A stretch of 14,059 bases of DNA from Pseudomonadota bacterium. Lineage in GTDB: Bacteria; Myxococcota_A; Polyangia; Polyangiales; Polyangiaceae. The DNA is taken from the NCBI GenBank assembly GCA_023411445.1, contig JAEYOT010000844.1, positions 1-14,059 on the forward strand, given 5' to 3'. Below, one piece after another: positions 6,461-14,059 of the stretch (positions within the stretch are counted from its first letter, which is position 1; each line of letters starts with the position of its first letter). The notes below the pieces were generated by a model. That model searched no databases, was not told the DNA's origin, and saw only the letters and a list, made by a program, of their open reading frames with translations. The position numbers were made by a program, and so were the translations under genes.

Positions 6461-7450
6461 ATGCAGGCCTTGTCGCTGTCCGGACCTCAGAAAGCGGTGC
6501 TCATGTTGCTCTCCTTGGACGAGGCGACGGCGACGCCGATCTTGGCCGAGATGGATCCGGAGGACGTCAAGAAGCTGCGCGACGCCGCCGCGGGGCTGCG
6601 AGCCGTCCCCACCAGCGCGCTCGACGGCCTGTACGCTGAGTTCATCGAGCGCAGCCGGAGCGCGGTGGCGGTGCCGAAGGGCGGCATGCGCTACCTGCGC
6701 AAGCTGGCCGGCACGGCCCTGGGCGAGCCCGCGGCGCAGGCCATCTTCTTGGAGACCGAGGCCACGGCGCTGGAGCGCCTGGCGCAGGCCGAGCCGAGCG
6801 CTTTGGCTTCGGTCATGGAAAACGAGCACCCGCAGCTGGTCGCCGCGATCTTGTCGCAGCTGGACAACGAGAAGGCGGCCCGAGTGCTGGAGGCCCTGCC
6901 GCAGGCGCTGCGACCGGCCATCTTGGAGCGCCTCGGCACCATGAGCGAGGTGCCGGCCAGCCTGCTGGAGGACGTGGCCAGCGCGCTGTCCGCGGAGCTG
7001 CCGGTCACGCAGACCGGCTCGGTGATGGAGGTCAACGGCATCGCGCGCTCGGCCGCGCTGGTGCGCCGCCTGGGCCGCGAGACGGGCGAGCAGCTGCTCG
7101 GCACCATCGAGGAAGGCAACTCCGAGCTGGCCAGCGAGATCCGCAAGGCCATGTATACGTTCGAGGACTTGAACGCGCTCGACGCCCGCGCCTTGCGCTC
7201 GCTCTTGGAGAGCGTGCCGGTGGAGCGCCTGACCATGGCCATGAAGACGGCGTCGGAGACGCTGCGCAATCACATCTTCGCCAGCATGAGCAAGCGCGCG
7301 GCCGAACGTATCAAAGAAGATATGGAAATCATGGGCGGCGTGCGCCTCTCCGACGTGGAAGCGGCGCAGCGCGAGATCGTGGAGGTGGCGCTACGGCTGG
7401 ACGCCGAGGGCACGATCTCTCTCGAGAACGATCAAAATGCGATGGTTTGA
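6461..7450 (+). CDS. fliG: Flagellar rotor/switch protein FliG
   Basis: FliG couples the stator to the rotor and links FliF to FliM. The 329 residues match the family. Residues about 1-100 are the FliF-binding domain. The EHPQ motif (122-125) marks the middle FliM-binding domain. The C-terminal torque domain begins around 230 with YTFEDLNALDARAL. Charged positions that match E. coli K264, R281, D288, D289 and R297 are K262, R279, E286, D287 and R295, so the torque surface is intact with a conservative Asp-to-Glu change. The ATG at 6461 has AAGG three bases away and another AAGGG 13 bases away, so the ribosome site is imperfect. Its end overlaps fliH by 14 bases. Confidence 0.97.
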   Translation: MQALSLSGPQKAVLMLLSLDEATATPILAEMDPEDVKKLRDAAAGLRAVPTSALDGLYAEFIERSRSAVAVPKGGMRYLRKLAGTALGEPAAQAIFLETEATALERLAQAEPSALASVMENEHPQLVAAILSQLDNEKAARVLEALPQALRPAILERLGTMSEVPASLLEDVASALSAELPVTQTGSVMEVNGIARSAALVRRLGRETGEQLLGTIEEGNSELASEIRKAMYTFEDLNALDARALRSLLESVPVERLTMAMKTASETLRNHIFASMSKRAAERIKEDMEIMGGVRLSDVEAAQREIVEVALRLDAEGTISLENDQNAMV

Positions 7451-8195
7451 AGCTGAGCCCATGCCGGAAGCTCCTCGTCGTGCCAAGTTCGCTCAAGTGT
7501 CGGGAGGAGCGCGTCGCCAGCCGAGCTGGCTGCCTTCGTCGCAGAAAAACGCCGGGCGGCGCGAGCCCTCGCTGAAGCCGCCGCCGTTGCCCTCGGAGTT
7601 CGTGGACGCGGTTCGGCAAGAGCTGGGCGAAATGCCGCCGCAGCAGCGCTCGCTGCGGCCATCCGAGGCGGCTCCTCCTCCGGGCCGGCCGCCGACGCTG
7701 CCGCCCCCGGAGCATTTCCCACTGGCGGAGCCGAACCCGATCACGACAGCGCCGATCGCCACCGTGGATCCGGAGCTGATTCAAGCTTTCGAGGACGCGG
7801 TGGAGCTCTTGGCGCAGGAGCGTCAACGCGTCTTCGAGCAGACCGCCAGCCAATTGGCGGAGCTAGCGGCCGTGATCGCCCGGCGGGTGATCGCCCGCGA
7901 AATCAGCCTGCACCCGCAGCTGGTGTTCGACCTGGTGCGCGAGGGCGTGGAGGCGCTGGGCAAGCACGATCGGCTGCTGGTTCGGCTGGGGCAGGGCTTC
8001 GAGAGCCAGCGCGCCAGCTTGGAGCAGCGCTTGATCGACCGCGGCTCACGCGCGGAGGTGCGCGTGGAGCCTCAGCTCCCCGAGTACGCCTGCCTGGTGG
8101 AGACCGAGCTCGGCCACGTCGACGAATCCGTGGAGACGCGCCTGGCGACGCTGCTGCACGCGCTGCGACCCGACTCGCAGCCGGTAGGCGGCTGA
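7437..8195 (+). CDS. fliH: Flagellar export stator/assembly protein FliH
   Basis: FliH binds the ATPase FliI and holds it at the export gate and C-ring. The 252 residues comprise a Pro-rich, poorly conserved N-terminal half (about 1-105), a helical stalk (about 108-155, LIQAFEDAVELLAQERQR and following) and the C-terminal domain with LHPQLVFDLVREGVEAL (158-174) and a final VETELGHVDESVETRLATLLHALRPD, matching FliH/HrpE-type proteins. Support for the name comes from that C-terminus plus position between fliG and fliI. The start is uncertain: ATG at 7437 (14 bases inside fliG) or ATG at 7461, just after the fliG stop. Neither has a strong ribosome site. No GxxxG repeat run, common in FliH stalks, is seen. 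Confidence 0.88.
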   Translation: MRWFEAEPMPEAPRRAKFAQVSGGARRQPSWLPSSQKNAGRREPSLKPPPLPSEFVDAVRQELGEMPPQQRSLRPSEAAPPPGRPPTLPPPEHFPLAEPNPITTAPIATVDPELIQAFEDAVELLAQERQRVFEQTASQLAELAAVIARRVIAREISLHPQLVFDLVREGVEALGKHDRLLVRLGQGFESQRASLEQRLIDRGSRAEVRVEPQLPEYACLVETELGHVDESVETRLATLLHALRPDSQPVGG

Positions 8196-8221
8196 GCCTC
8201 TCGCTTTGAGGCAGCGCTTTC

Positions 8222-9595
8222 GTGGGCGCGCTGCTTGCAAGGTCCGGCGCGGGAATGCTCGACCGGCTCATCGAACGTTGTCGGACTGCTGCGGTTCACA
8301 CCCCTGAGGGGGTGGTGTCGGATGTCGTAGGTTTGATCGTCGAGGTGGGCGGCTTGAACGCTGCCGTCGGCGACACCTTGCTGATCCAGGATGGCTCGGG
8401 CGCTCAGCTCGACGTCGAGGTCGTCGGGTTTCGTGGCGGCAGCTTGCTGACCACGCCGCTCGGACCGCTGGTCGGGATTCGGCCCGGCGCGCGCGCCGTG
8501 CGGATGATGCGGGGCGCCACCATCCCGTGCTCCTTCGACTTGCTGGGGCGCGTGGTGGACTCCTTCGGGCGACCGTTGGACGGTGGGCCTGCGATCGATC
8601 CCGAGCGCGTGATGCCGGTGAACGCGCCGCCGCCCCCCGCGTTCGGCCGTAAGCCCATCGACCACCAGCTCTCGACCGGCGTGCGCGTGATCGACGCCAT
8701 GCTGCCGCTGGGCGTGGGGCAGCGCATGGGCATCTTCGCGGGCGCTGGTGTGGGTAAGAGCACCTTGCTCGGGCAGATCTGCCGGACGTGCCAGGCGGAC
8801 GTGAACGTGGTCGGCCTGATCGGCGAGCGCGGTCGCGAGCTGAACGACTTCATTCGGAGCTCGCTCGGCCCGGAGGGCCTGGCCCGCAGCGTGGTCGTCG
8901 CCGCCACCAGCGACATGCCGCCGCTGGTGCGTGCGCGCGGCGCCGAGTCCGCCACCGCCATCGCGGAGTTCTTCCGCAACCAGGGCAAGAGCGTGCTCTT
9001 GGTGATGGACTCCGTCACGCGCTACGCGATGGCGCTGCGTGAAGCCGCGCTGGCCGCGGGCGAGCCGCCGGCTACCAAAGGCTACCCGCCGAGCGTGTTC
9101 GCCGCTTTGCCGCGGCTGCTCGAACGCGCCGGCACCAGCCCCGGCGCCGGCGTGATCACGGCTCTTTACACGGTGCTGGTCGAGGGCGACGATCTTTCGG
9201 ATCCGATCGCCGACTCCGTGCGCAGCATCATCGACGGCCACATCGTGCTGTCGCGCGGCCTGGCGGAGAAGGGGCACTTCCCGGCGGTCGACGTGCTGAA
9301 GAGCATCTCGCGCTTGGCGCCCGAGATTTCGCCGGAGCCGGTGATGCGGGCGGCCGCCACCGTGCGCGACATGATGAGCACGTTCCGCGACGCGCAGGAC
9401 CTGATTCAGGTGGGCGCCTACGTCGCCGGCAGCGATCCTCGCGTCGACCTGGCGGTGGCGGCCCAGCCGCACATCGATAATTTCTTACGCCAGAAGGTGA
9501 CTGACGGCGTCCCGGCCGAGCAGAGCATCAAGCACTTGGCCCAGCTCGCGGCGTTCGCGCAGCAGCAACAACAGGCGCGCGGAGGCCGTAAATGA
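8222..9595 (+). CDS. fliI: Flagellum-specific export ATPase FliI
   Basis: FliI is the hexameric ATPase that unfolds and feeds substrates to the flagellar type III export gate. The 457 residues show an N-terminal beta-barrel (about 36-100) and an ATPase core with Walker A GAGVGKST (174-181), GERGRE (201-206) with the catalytic Glu, Walker B SVLLVMDS (257-264), and the FliI block YTVLVEGDDLSDPIAD (316-331) including DDLSDPI. DSVRSIIDGHIVLSR follows directly. The GTG at 8222 has GAGG 10 bases upstream and is preferred. An ATG at 8255 (residue 12) is a possible shorter start. It starts 26 bases after fliH, and its stop overlaps the fliJ start by four bases. Identity is secure; the F1 beta-subunit is excluded by context and the DDLSDPI block. 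Confidence 0.97.
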   Translation: MGALLARSGAGMLDRLIERCRTAAVHTPEGVVSDVVGLIVEVGGLNAAVGDTLLIQDGSGAQLDVEVVGFRGGSLLTTPLGPLVGIRPGARAVRMMRGATIPCSFDLLGRVVDSFGRPLDGGPAIDPERVMPVNAPPPPAFGRKPIDHQLSTGVRVIDAMLPLGVGQRMGIFAGAGVGKSTLLGQICRTCQADVNVVGLIGERGRELNDFIRSSLGPEGLARSVVVAATSDMPPLVRARGAESATAIAEFFRNQGKSVLLVMDSVTRYAMALREAALAAGEPPATKGYPPSVFAALPRLLERAGTSPGAGVITALYTVLVEGDDLSDPIADSVRSIIDGHIVLSRGLAEKGHFPAVDVLKSISRLAPEISPEPVMRAAATVRDMMSTFRDAQDLIQVGAYVAGSDPRVDLAVAAQPHIDNFLRQKVTDGVPAEQSIKHLAQLAAFAQQQQQARGGRK

Positions 9596-10050
9596 GCCCG
9601 CGCCGCACGCGCATCGAGAAGGTCGTCACGCTGCGTGAGAAGGAGCTCGACAAGCGCGTGGCGCAGCTCAGCGACACGCGCGTGGCCGAGCAGCGCGCGC
9701 TCTCGCTCGAGGAGCAGAAGCGGCGGGAGCTGGAGGAGGCTGCCCAGTCGCGTCTCAAGCTGGCAGAGGAAGGCGAGGCGCTCAGCGCCAGCAACTGGAT
9801 CGAAGTCAGCGAGTGGGTGCAGAGCCGCCAGAAGCGCCTGGAGCAGGCCAAGCTGGATGCCGCGCGCGCCGCGATCGAGACGCGCAAGGCGCAGGGCGCG
9901 GTGATGATGGCGCGAGCGGACCTGAAGAAGGTCGAGCTGCTCTCCGAGCGCATCCAAGCCCAAGAGGCGAGTGAAGAGCTCAAGGCGGAGCGCCGCCTGG
10001 AAGACGAGCTATCCGCGCTGCGCTTCCGCCGCCCGGAGTCCGACAAGTGA
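9592..10050 (+). CDS. fliJ: Flagellar export chaperone/stalk protein FliJ
   Basis: FliJ is a coiled-coil protein that inserts in the FliI hexamer and recycles export chaperones. The 152 residues are nearly all heptad-like helix rich in Glu, Arg, Lys, Ala and Leu (about 5-140), the usual size and composition for FliJ. There are few absolutely conserved residues in this family, so the name rests on size, coiled-coil nature and position between fliI and a fliK-like gene. The ATG at 9592 overlaps the fliI stop as ATGA. Its own stop overlaps the next gene's GTG start by four bases as GTGA, so translation of fliI, fliJ and fliK is probably linked. Confidence 0.88.
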   Translation: MSPRRTRIEKVVTLREKELDKRVAQLSDTRVAEQRALSLEEQKRRELEEAAQSRLKLAEEGEALSASNWIEVSEWVQSRQKRLEQAKLDAARAAIETRKAQGAVMMARADLKKVELLSERIQAQEASEELKAERRLEDELSALRFRRPESDK

Positions 10051-10649
10051 GCGGCAGCAGCGGAGCTAGCGCCGGCGGCCTCTCGCGCGCGGCGGGTCCG
10101 ATTGCGCGCGAAGACGAGCAGCTCGAGCGTCGCGGCGAAGCAGCGGCGGCGCTGTGGGTGGCGCTCGCAGAGCGTGTGCACGCGCCGAACCCGCTCCCGG
10201 TCGGGGAGGTGGAGCCGCCGAACGCTTGGCGCCCGAGCGCCGGAGATCTGACACCCCATAGCGGTTCCGTTGGCGCTTCGACCGGCGGTGAGTCGGAAGC
10301 GAAGGCTCCCGAGCGGCTCACGCTGCGCGTGGACGGCGGCCATTTGGGTGAGCTGTCGGTGACTTTGGATCGCGAGGGCGACGCGCTGCGCGTGGTGATC
10401 GGCCTGCAAAACGAGCGAGATATCGGTGAAATCGTGCCCGACGCGCGCGCGCTGCGCAGCGCGCTGGAGAGCGCGGGCTTGAGCGTACACACGCTCAATA
10501 TCGTGCAGGCCAGTCAGGTCGGCACCGTTCTTGCTCAAAGGCGTTCGAACCCCTCGGCTCCCAAGCAGCCAACCGATCCGCAAGGTTCGGCGCAGCACGG
10601 TCCCGAGACGCAGAAGCGGGATCAGAAACGTTTGCAGCTGATCGGTTGA
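10047..10649 (+). CDS. fliK: Short hook-length control protein, FliK-like
   Basis: FliK measures the hook and switches the export gate from rod/hook to filament substrates. This protein has only 200 residues, against roughly 350-450 in many FliK. Residues 90-155, with LRVDGGHLGELSVTLDREGD followed by LRVVIGLQN and a helix ALRSALESAGLSVHTLNI, fit the conserved FliK C-terminal (Flg_hook) domain, as does its place just before flgD and flgE. The N-terminal ruler region is only about 85 residues, poor in Gln and Leu repeats. A 45-residue basic, Gln/Pro-rich tail follows the domain. The start is GTG at 10047, overlapping the fliJ stop. Another FliK elsewhere, or a short hook, could account for the size. 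Confidence 0.8.
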   Translation: MSGSSGASAGGLSRAAGPIAREDEQLERRGEAAAALWVALAERVHAPNPLPVGEVEPPNAWRPSAGDLTPHSGSVGASTGGESEAKAPERLTLRVDGGHLGELSVTLDREGDALRVVIGLQNERDIGEIVPDARALRSALESAGLSVHTLNIVQASQVGTVLAQRRSNPSAPKQPTDPQGSAQHGPETQKRDQKRLQLIG

Positions 10650-10653
10650 GAGC

Positions 10654-11337
10654 ATGGTCGCCCCCGTCAACACCACCACTACCAGCGTCCCGGACCTGAC
10701 GAGCGCGCTCGGCGGCAACAAGGCCCTGGGTCGCGACGCCTTCCTCAAGCTGCTCGTGGCGCAGCTGAAGAACCAGGACCCGCTCAAGCCACAAGACAAC
10801 TCGGCGTTCGTGGCCGAGCTGGCTCAGTTCTCGTCGCTCGAGCAGAGCATGGGCGTGAACGACCGGCTCGACCAGATGATGCTGCAGAACCAGGGCTTGG
10901 CGAACTCCAACGTCGTCAACATGGTCGGCAGCGTCGCCACCGTGAGGGGCACGCTGATCACGACCGACGGCGCCGGTCTGGGCACGCCCGTGGCGTTCAA
11001 CCAAGATCGCGCCAGCGCCCGCACCGTGGTCACGATCCAGGATCAGAACGGGCGCACCGTGCGCACGCTGGACCTGGGCGCGCGTAACGCCGGCGTGAAC
11101 AAGATTCAATGGGATGGCCGCAGTGACGCCGGCGTCGTGCAGCCGGCTGGCTCCTATTCGGTGAGCATCCGAGCGGTCGACGACAATGACGGCACCGTCA
11201 TCGTCTCCCAAGAAACGACAGCGACCATCAAGGGCGTGTCGTTCGAAAAAGGTTACCCCGTTCTACAGCTGTCGAACGGCGTAAACGTACCAGTCTCCGA
11301 CCTTCTCCGGGTCGAATCTCCACCAACAACACCGTAG
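10654..11337 (+). CDS. flgD: Flagellar hook cap protein FlgD
   Basis: FlgD caps the growing hook and helps FlgE subunits add on; it is discarded once the hook is complete. The 227 residues are typical. The N-terminal block DAFLKLLVAQLKNQDPLKPQDNSAFVAELAQFSSLEQ (28-64) is the family signature. The rest (about 95-225) is the beta-rich FlgD C-terminal region, including QIQDQNG-like and QWDGRSDAG segments (DGR..DAG is a usual FlgD turn). The ATG at 10654 is four bases after the fliK stop. It ends with two TAG stop codons in a row (11335-11340), followed 24 bases later by flgE. Confidence 0.96.
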   Translation: MVAPVNTTTTSVPDLTSALGGNKALGRDAFLKLLVAQLKNQDPLKPQDNSAFVAELAQFSSLEQSMGVNDRLDQMMLQNQGLANSNVVNMVGSVATVRGTLITTDGAGLGTPVAFNQDRASARTVVTIQDQNGRTVRTLDLGARNAGVNKIQWDGRSDAGVVQPAGSYSVSIRAVDDNDGTVIVSQETTATIKGVSFEKGYPVLQLSNGVNVPVSDLLRVESPPTTP

Positions 11338-11354
11338 TAGCAACAAAGCCTTTT

Positions 11355-11360
11355 GGAGGG
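11355..11360 (+). promoter_or_regulatory. Shine-Dalgarno that fixes the flgE start
   Basis: GGAGGG lies four bases before ATG at 11365. It would sit inside the gene if the TTG at 11353 were the start, so the ATG is the better start for flgE. Confidence 0.75.
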
Positions 11361-11364
11361 CTCC

Positions 11365-12675
11365 ATGGTTCTGAGAGCAATGTATTCGGGCGTATCTGGC
11401 CTGCGCGCCGAGGGTGAAGCCCTCGGGGTCGTCGGCGACAATATCGCGAACGTGAACACGACGGGCTTCAAAGCCCAGCGTGCGCTGTTTCAAGATGTGC
11501 TGGGTCACTCGATCCTGGCGGGCACCTCCTCGGCGCTGCCGGGCTCGGGCGTCCGCGTGGGCGACATCCAGCAGATGTTTACCCAAGGCACGCTGCAGCA
11601 CACGGGCGTCTCGACGGACGTGGCGCTGAACGGCGACGGCTTCTTCGTGGTCAAGGGCACGGTCGACGGCCTCGCGTCGAACTTCTACACCCGCGCCGGT
11701 ACCTTCGTGATCGATCGCGACGGCTACCTGACGAACACGAACGGCCTCAAGGTGCAGGGCTACGCCGCCAACGGCGACGGCACCTTCGCCGCCTCCATTT
11801 CGGACATCGTCGCGCCCACCGCCGCGCTGCCGGCGCGCGCCACGACCGAGATGAACATCACCGCGAACCTGGACGCGACCTCCACCAACCTGGGCGCACA
11901 GGTGCCCCCGGTGGCTTGGGACCTCCAGAATCCGGCCAACACGGCGAACTTCTCCACGACCATGACGGTGTACGACTCGCTCGGCACCGGTCACACGGTG
12001 GACGTCTATTTCCGCAAGACCGCGGACAACGCCTGGGAGTACCACGCCATTGCCGACGGCGCGGAGACGACCGGCGGCACCGCCGGCACCAACGTGGAGC
12101 TTGGCACCGGTACCCTGACCTTCAACACCGACGGCTCGCTCAACTCGAGCACCGGTCTCACCATCACGGCCGACTGGGCCGGCGGCGCGACGCAGGGCCA
12201 GGCCATCAACCTGAACTTCGGCACGGGCACCGCCGATGGCGGCACCGGTCTGGACGGCACGACTCAGTTCGGCTCCCCGTCGAACGTGTCCAGCCAGGAC
12301 CAAGACGGCTACGCCTCCGGTGACTTCGCGGGCGTCGCCATCGACGGCACGGGCGTGGTCCAAGGCTTGTACACGAACGGCCAGAAGATCGCGATGGCGC
12401 AGCTCGCCATCGCCAAGTTCCGCTCCAACGACGGCCTCGGCCGCGCGGGTCAGAACTTGTGGATCGAGACGCGCGAGTCCGGCACGGCCGCCATGGGCAC
12501 GGCAGGCAGCGGCGGCCGCGGCGCGACCTCAGCCGGTACCTTGGAAGGCTCCAACGTCGACCTGGCCGAGGAGTTCGTGGGCCTGATTCAACATCAGCGC
12601 TCTTTCTCCGCGAACTCCAAGACCATCACCACTGCTGATGAGATGCTGCAAGAGCTCATCAACATCAAGCGCTGA
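11365..12675 (+). CDS. flgE: Flagellar hook protein FlgE
   Basis: FlgE builds the curved hook, the universal joint between rod and filament. From the chosen ATG the protein has 436 residues, normal for FlgE. The N-terminal helix reads MVLRAMYSGVSGLRAEGEAL and then DNIANVNTTGFKAQRA (25-40). The block DVALNGDGFFVV and YTRAGTF follows, and the C-terminal segment (about 396-436) has SNVDLAEEFVGLIQHQRSF and SANSKTITTADEMLQ. The middle is a long, Gly/Thr/Asn-rich surface domain typical of hook proteins, made of short beta elements. An upstream in-frame TTG (11353) would add four residues (MEGS) but lies on top of the ribosome site, so the ATG at 11365 is used. It sits between flgD and fliL. Confidence 0.97.
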   Translation: MVLRAMYSGVSGLRAEGEALGVVGDNIANVNTTGFKAQRALFQDVLGHSILAGTSSALPGSGVRVGDIQQMFTQGTLQHTGVSTDVALNGDGFFVVKGTVDGLASNFYTRAGTFVIDRDGYLTNTNGLKVQGYAANGDGTFAASISDIVAPTAALPARATTEMNITANLDATSTNLGAQVPPVAWDLQNPANTANFSTTMTVYDSLGTGHTVDVYFRKTADNAWEYHAIADGAETTGGTAGTNVELGTGTLTFNTDGSLNSSTGLTITADWAGGATQGQAINLNFGTGTADGGTGLDGTTQFGSPSNVSSQDQDGYASGDFAGVAIDGTGVVQGLYTNGQKIAMAQLAIAKFRSNDGLGRAGQNLWIETRESGTAAMGTAGSGGRGATSAGTLEGSNVDLAEEFVGLIQHQRSFSANSKTITTADEMLQELINIKR

Positions 12676-12716
12676 TTAGGCGCCGAGCATAGTTCCCCGC
12701 TCTTACGAGGACGGAG

Positions 12717-13292
12717 ATGTCGGAAGAAGCCTCGGAGCCCAAGCCGGTGGAGAAGAAGAAGGGCAAGGGAAAGCTCGTCGGTATCTTGGTCGCCCTAGCA
12801 CTCATCTTGGGTGCTGGGGCGGCCGGCGCCGTACTAGCTCCCAAGTACCTGGGCGGCGCCGCCAAGAGCGCCGAGCACAAGCCGGCCGAGAGCGAAGAAG
12901 CCGAAGACGAGTCCGCAGGGCAGGGGGACGAGAGCGATGAGCCCGCGGAAGACGAGGAGCCCAGGAAGAAGCCGCCCGCTGGTGACGTTCACGGCGTCTA
13001 CAATCTGGACGCGATCGTGGTCGACACCCGGGACGCTACCGGCAGCATCCGGCACATCAAGGTCGGCATCACCATCGAGCTCAGCGAGACGACCAAGGAG
13101 GCCGATTTCAAGGCCTACGTACCGCGAGCCCGTGAAGCTGCCATCGCCTACTTTCGCACGCGCGATTTCGAGCAGCTCTCCGACCCCAAGAACTTCGCCC
13201 AGGTGGTGAAGGACCTGAACAAAGAGCTCATCGCTGCCACGGGCAAGAAGCGAGCGAAGCGCGTCGTGATCACCGATTTCGTGGCCCAATAG
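12717..13292 (+). CDS. fliL: Flagellar stator-associated protein FliL
   Basis: FliL is a single-pass inner-membrane protein that surrounds or supports the MotAB stators. The 191 residues have a short basic cytoplasmic tail (1-19), one membrane helix (about 20-42), then a highly acidic linker (52-83, rich in Glu and Asp) and the periplasmic FliL domain (about 91-191) with YNLDAIVVDTRD and an IKVGITIEL strand, an AREAAIAYFRTRDFEQL helix and the late VVITDFVAQ. The acidic stretch is longer than in short enteric FliL. The ATG at 12717 has GAGG six bases upstream. It precedes fliM by 11 bases, the same neighbour order as in E. coli. Confidence 0.93.
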   Translation: MSEEASEPKPVEKKKGKGKLVGILVALALILGAGAAGAVLAPKYLGGAAKSAEHKPAESEEAEDESAGQGDESDEPAEDEEPRKKPPAGDVHGVYNLDAIVVDTRDATGSIRHIKVGITIELSETTKEADFKAYVPRAREAAIAYFRTRDFEQLSDPKNFAQVVKDLNKELIAATGKKRAKRVVITDFVAQ

Positions 13293-13303
13293 AAGGGCAG
13301 ACG

Positions 13304-14059
13304 ATGCCAGCCTTCGCCGAAGCAGAAGACAACCTCAGGCGCGTCGACCTCACGGGTAGAGAGCGGCACCTCAAGGGTGCCATGTACGCCATGAGCCACG
13401 TGGCTCAGCGTTTTGCGCGCGGGGCGAGAAAGACCCTGCCATTTCTGGTCAAGCGACGTGCGCGGCTCGTGCCCGAGCCAGTCTGCATCGTCGACCTGGG
13501 GGCGGAACGCGTCGTCCAGCGCGGACCCATTTACGAGATTTTGCTGGAGGCCGAAGACGGCCCAGCCTGGGCCTGCCTCACGGTCGGTCCCGAGGCGCTC
13601 GGCGTGATGCTGGAAGGCGCGCTCGGCGGCAATGAAAAGACGGCCAGCAGCGGCATCGGCGCCGATCTCACGCTGGCGCAAGCCGCCCTGGTGGGCAAGC
13701 TCGCGCGCAAGCTGGCGGACGACTTCGCCGAAGCCGTGCGCTCGGAGGTCGGGATCGCGCTCCGCACCACGTCCGCGCGCAGCATTCCGGCGGGCGACGA
13801 GCGCGACGCCACGTTCCCGGATGGGCTCCGCGCCGAGTGCGCGTTCGAAGGCATCCCCGGCGACGCCCGCATCGCGATCGCCATGGGCGCCGAGGCGCTG
13901 GAGAGCGCAGCCAAGGACAGCGACGGGGAGGCCGAGGAAGCCAATGATCCGCGCATGGCCGAGGCCATCACCGAGGTCCCGGTCGAGATCGCGGCCGCGC
14001 TCGGCCGCGGGAAGCTGGGACTGCGTCGGGGGCTGTCGCGCGCGGTAGGACAAGTCTTA
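13304..14059 (+). CDS. fliM: FliM-like rotor switch protein, partial at its C-terminus
   Basis: The frame is open from ATG 13304 to the window edge, 252 codons with no stop. It follows fliL and has GAAGGG six bases before the ATG. Residues about 15-205 resemble the FliM middle domain: MYAMSHVAQRFARGARKTLPFLV, then CLTVGPEALGVMLEGALGG and a helix AQAALVGKLARKLADDFAEAV. From about 224 begins a SpoA/FliN-type domain, VPVEIAAALGRGKLGLRRGLS, ending VGQVL at the edge. Typical FliM has about 330 residues. The N-terminus lacks the LSQxEIDALL-like CheY-binding peptide, and the GGxG loop is GGNE. So it is a divergent FliM, or a related switch or SctQ-like protein. The call rests on domain order and context. 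Confidence 0.82.
   Translation, partial: MPAFAEAEDNLRRVDLTGRERHLKGAMYAMSHVAQRFARGARKTLPFLVKRRARLVPEPVCIVDLGAERVVQRGPIYEILLEAEDGPAWACLTVGPEALGVMLEGALGGNEKTASSGIGADLTLAQAALVGKLARKLADDFAEAVRSEVGIALRTTSARSIPAGDERDATFPDGLRAECAFEGIPGDARIAIAMGAEALESAAKDSDGEAEEANDPRMAEAITEVPVEIAAALGRGKLGLRRGLSRAVGQVL

Noticed and set aside
5975..7273. Long open frame on the minus strand (432 codons) across fliF and fliG
   Set aside because: It is antisense to two clear genes, rich in Arg, His and Gln with no domain-like order, and is explained by the strong third-position GC bias.
8072..9472. Long minus-strand open frame (466 codons) opposite fliH and fliI
   Set aside because: It is a shadow of fliI; composition is His/Arg/Ala-rich, with no recognisable motif.
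11353..11364. TTG at 11353 as flgE start
   Set aside because: It overlaps the Shine-Dalgarno GGAGGG and adds four residues not typical of FlgE; the ATG at 11365 is ideally placed.
13148..14053. Minus-strand open frame opposite fliL end and fliM
   Set aside because: The plus-strand frame encodes FliM-like domains with a good ribosome site; the antisense frame has no family features.

Overview
The window is a flagellar locus from a GC-rich Gram-negative bacterium. Codon use strongly favours G/C in the third position. The gene order flgB-flgC-fliE-fliF-fliG-fliH-fliI-fliJ-fliK-flgD-flgE-fliL-fliM, the sigma-54 style control, and a small secreted protein with a myxobacteria-like Cys-rich motif and a Gly/Ala/Ser-rich tail all point to a flagellated Myxococcota (Polyangia-like) or a related former deltaproteobacterial lineage. 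The lineage is inferred from style and context, not from a database match.

Layout: about 404 bases (3155-3558) form a divergent control region. Leftward on the minus strand run a sigma-54 activator of FleQ/FlrC type (3154-1982), a signal-peptide protein that looks like a small outer-membrane beta-barrel (1937-1431), a translationally coupled putative lipoprotein (1434-967), the distal-rod gene flgG (831-46), and the first 13 codons of an exported protein, probably flgA (41-1, cut by the window edge). Rightward on the plus strand runs a compact operon for rod (flgB, flgC), MS-ring (fliE, fliF), rotor (fliG, partial fliM), export ATPase complex (fliH, fliI, fliJ), hook and its assembly factors (fliK, flgD, flgE) and fliL. 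Four of its gene junctions overlap (4 to 14 bases) and the other gaps are 4 to 41 bases. fliM runs off the right edge.

The most notable signal is regulatory. Four sequences with exact GG-N10-GC spacing and good sigma-54 -24/-12 character sit directly upstream of the activator, the beta-barrel gene, flgG and flgB. The activator promoter gives a normal leader of about 26 nt with a strong Shine-Dalgarno. The other three lie so close to the start codon (the -12 base is 14 to 16 nt away) that the predicted mRNAs would be leaderless or nearly so, and those three starts indeed lack a clear Shine-Dalgarno. Inside the divergent region, two pairs of GGGTYA-like sites, each pair exactly 20 bp apart, lie about 110-140 bp upstream of the activator and flgB start sites. 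That is where sigma-54 enhancers are expected. The beta-barrel/lipoprotein pair therefore looks like an undescribed envelope module co-regulated with the flagellum.

Other oddities: the activator has Cys in place of the first Walker A Gly; the FliM-like protein lacks the N-terminal CheY-binding motif and the usual GGxG loop; FliK is only about 200 residues; and flgG has no flgF beside it.
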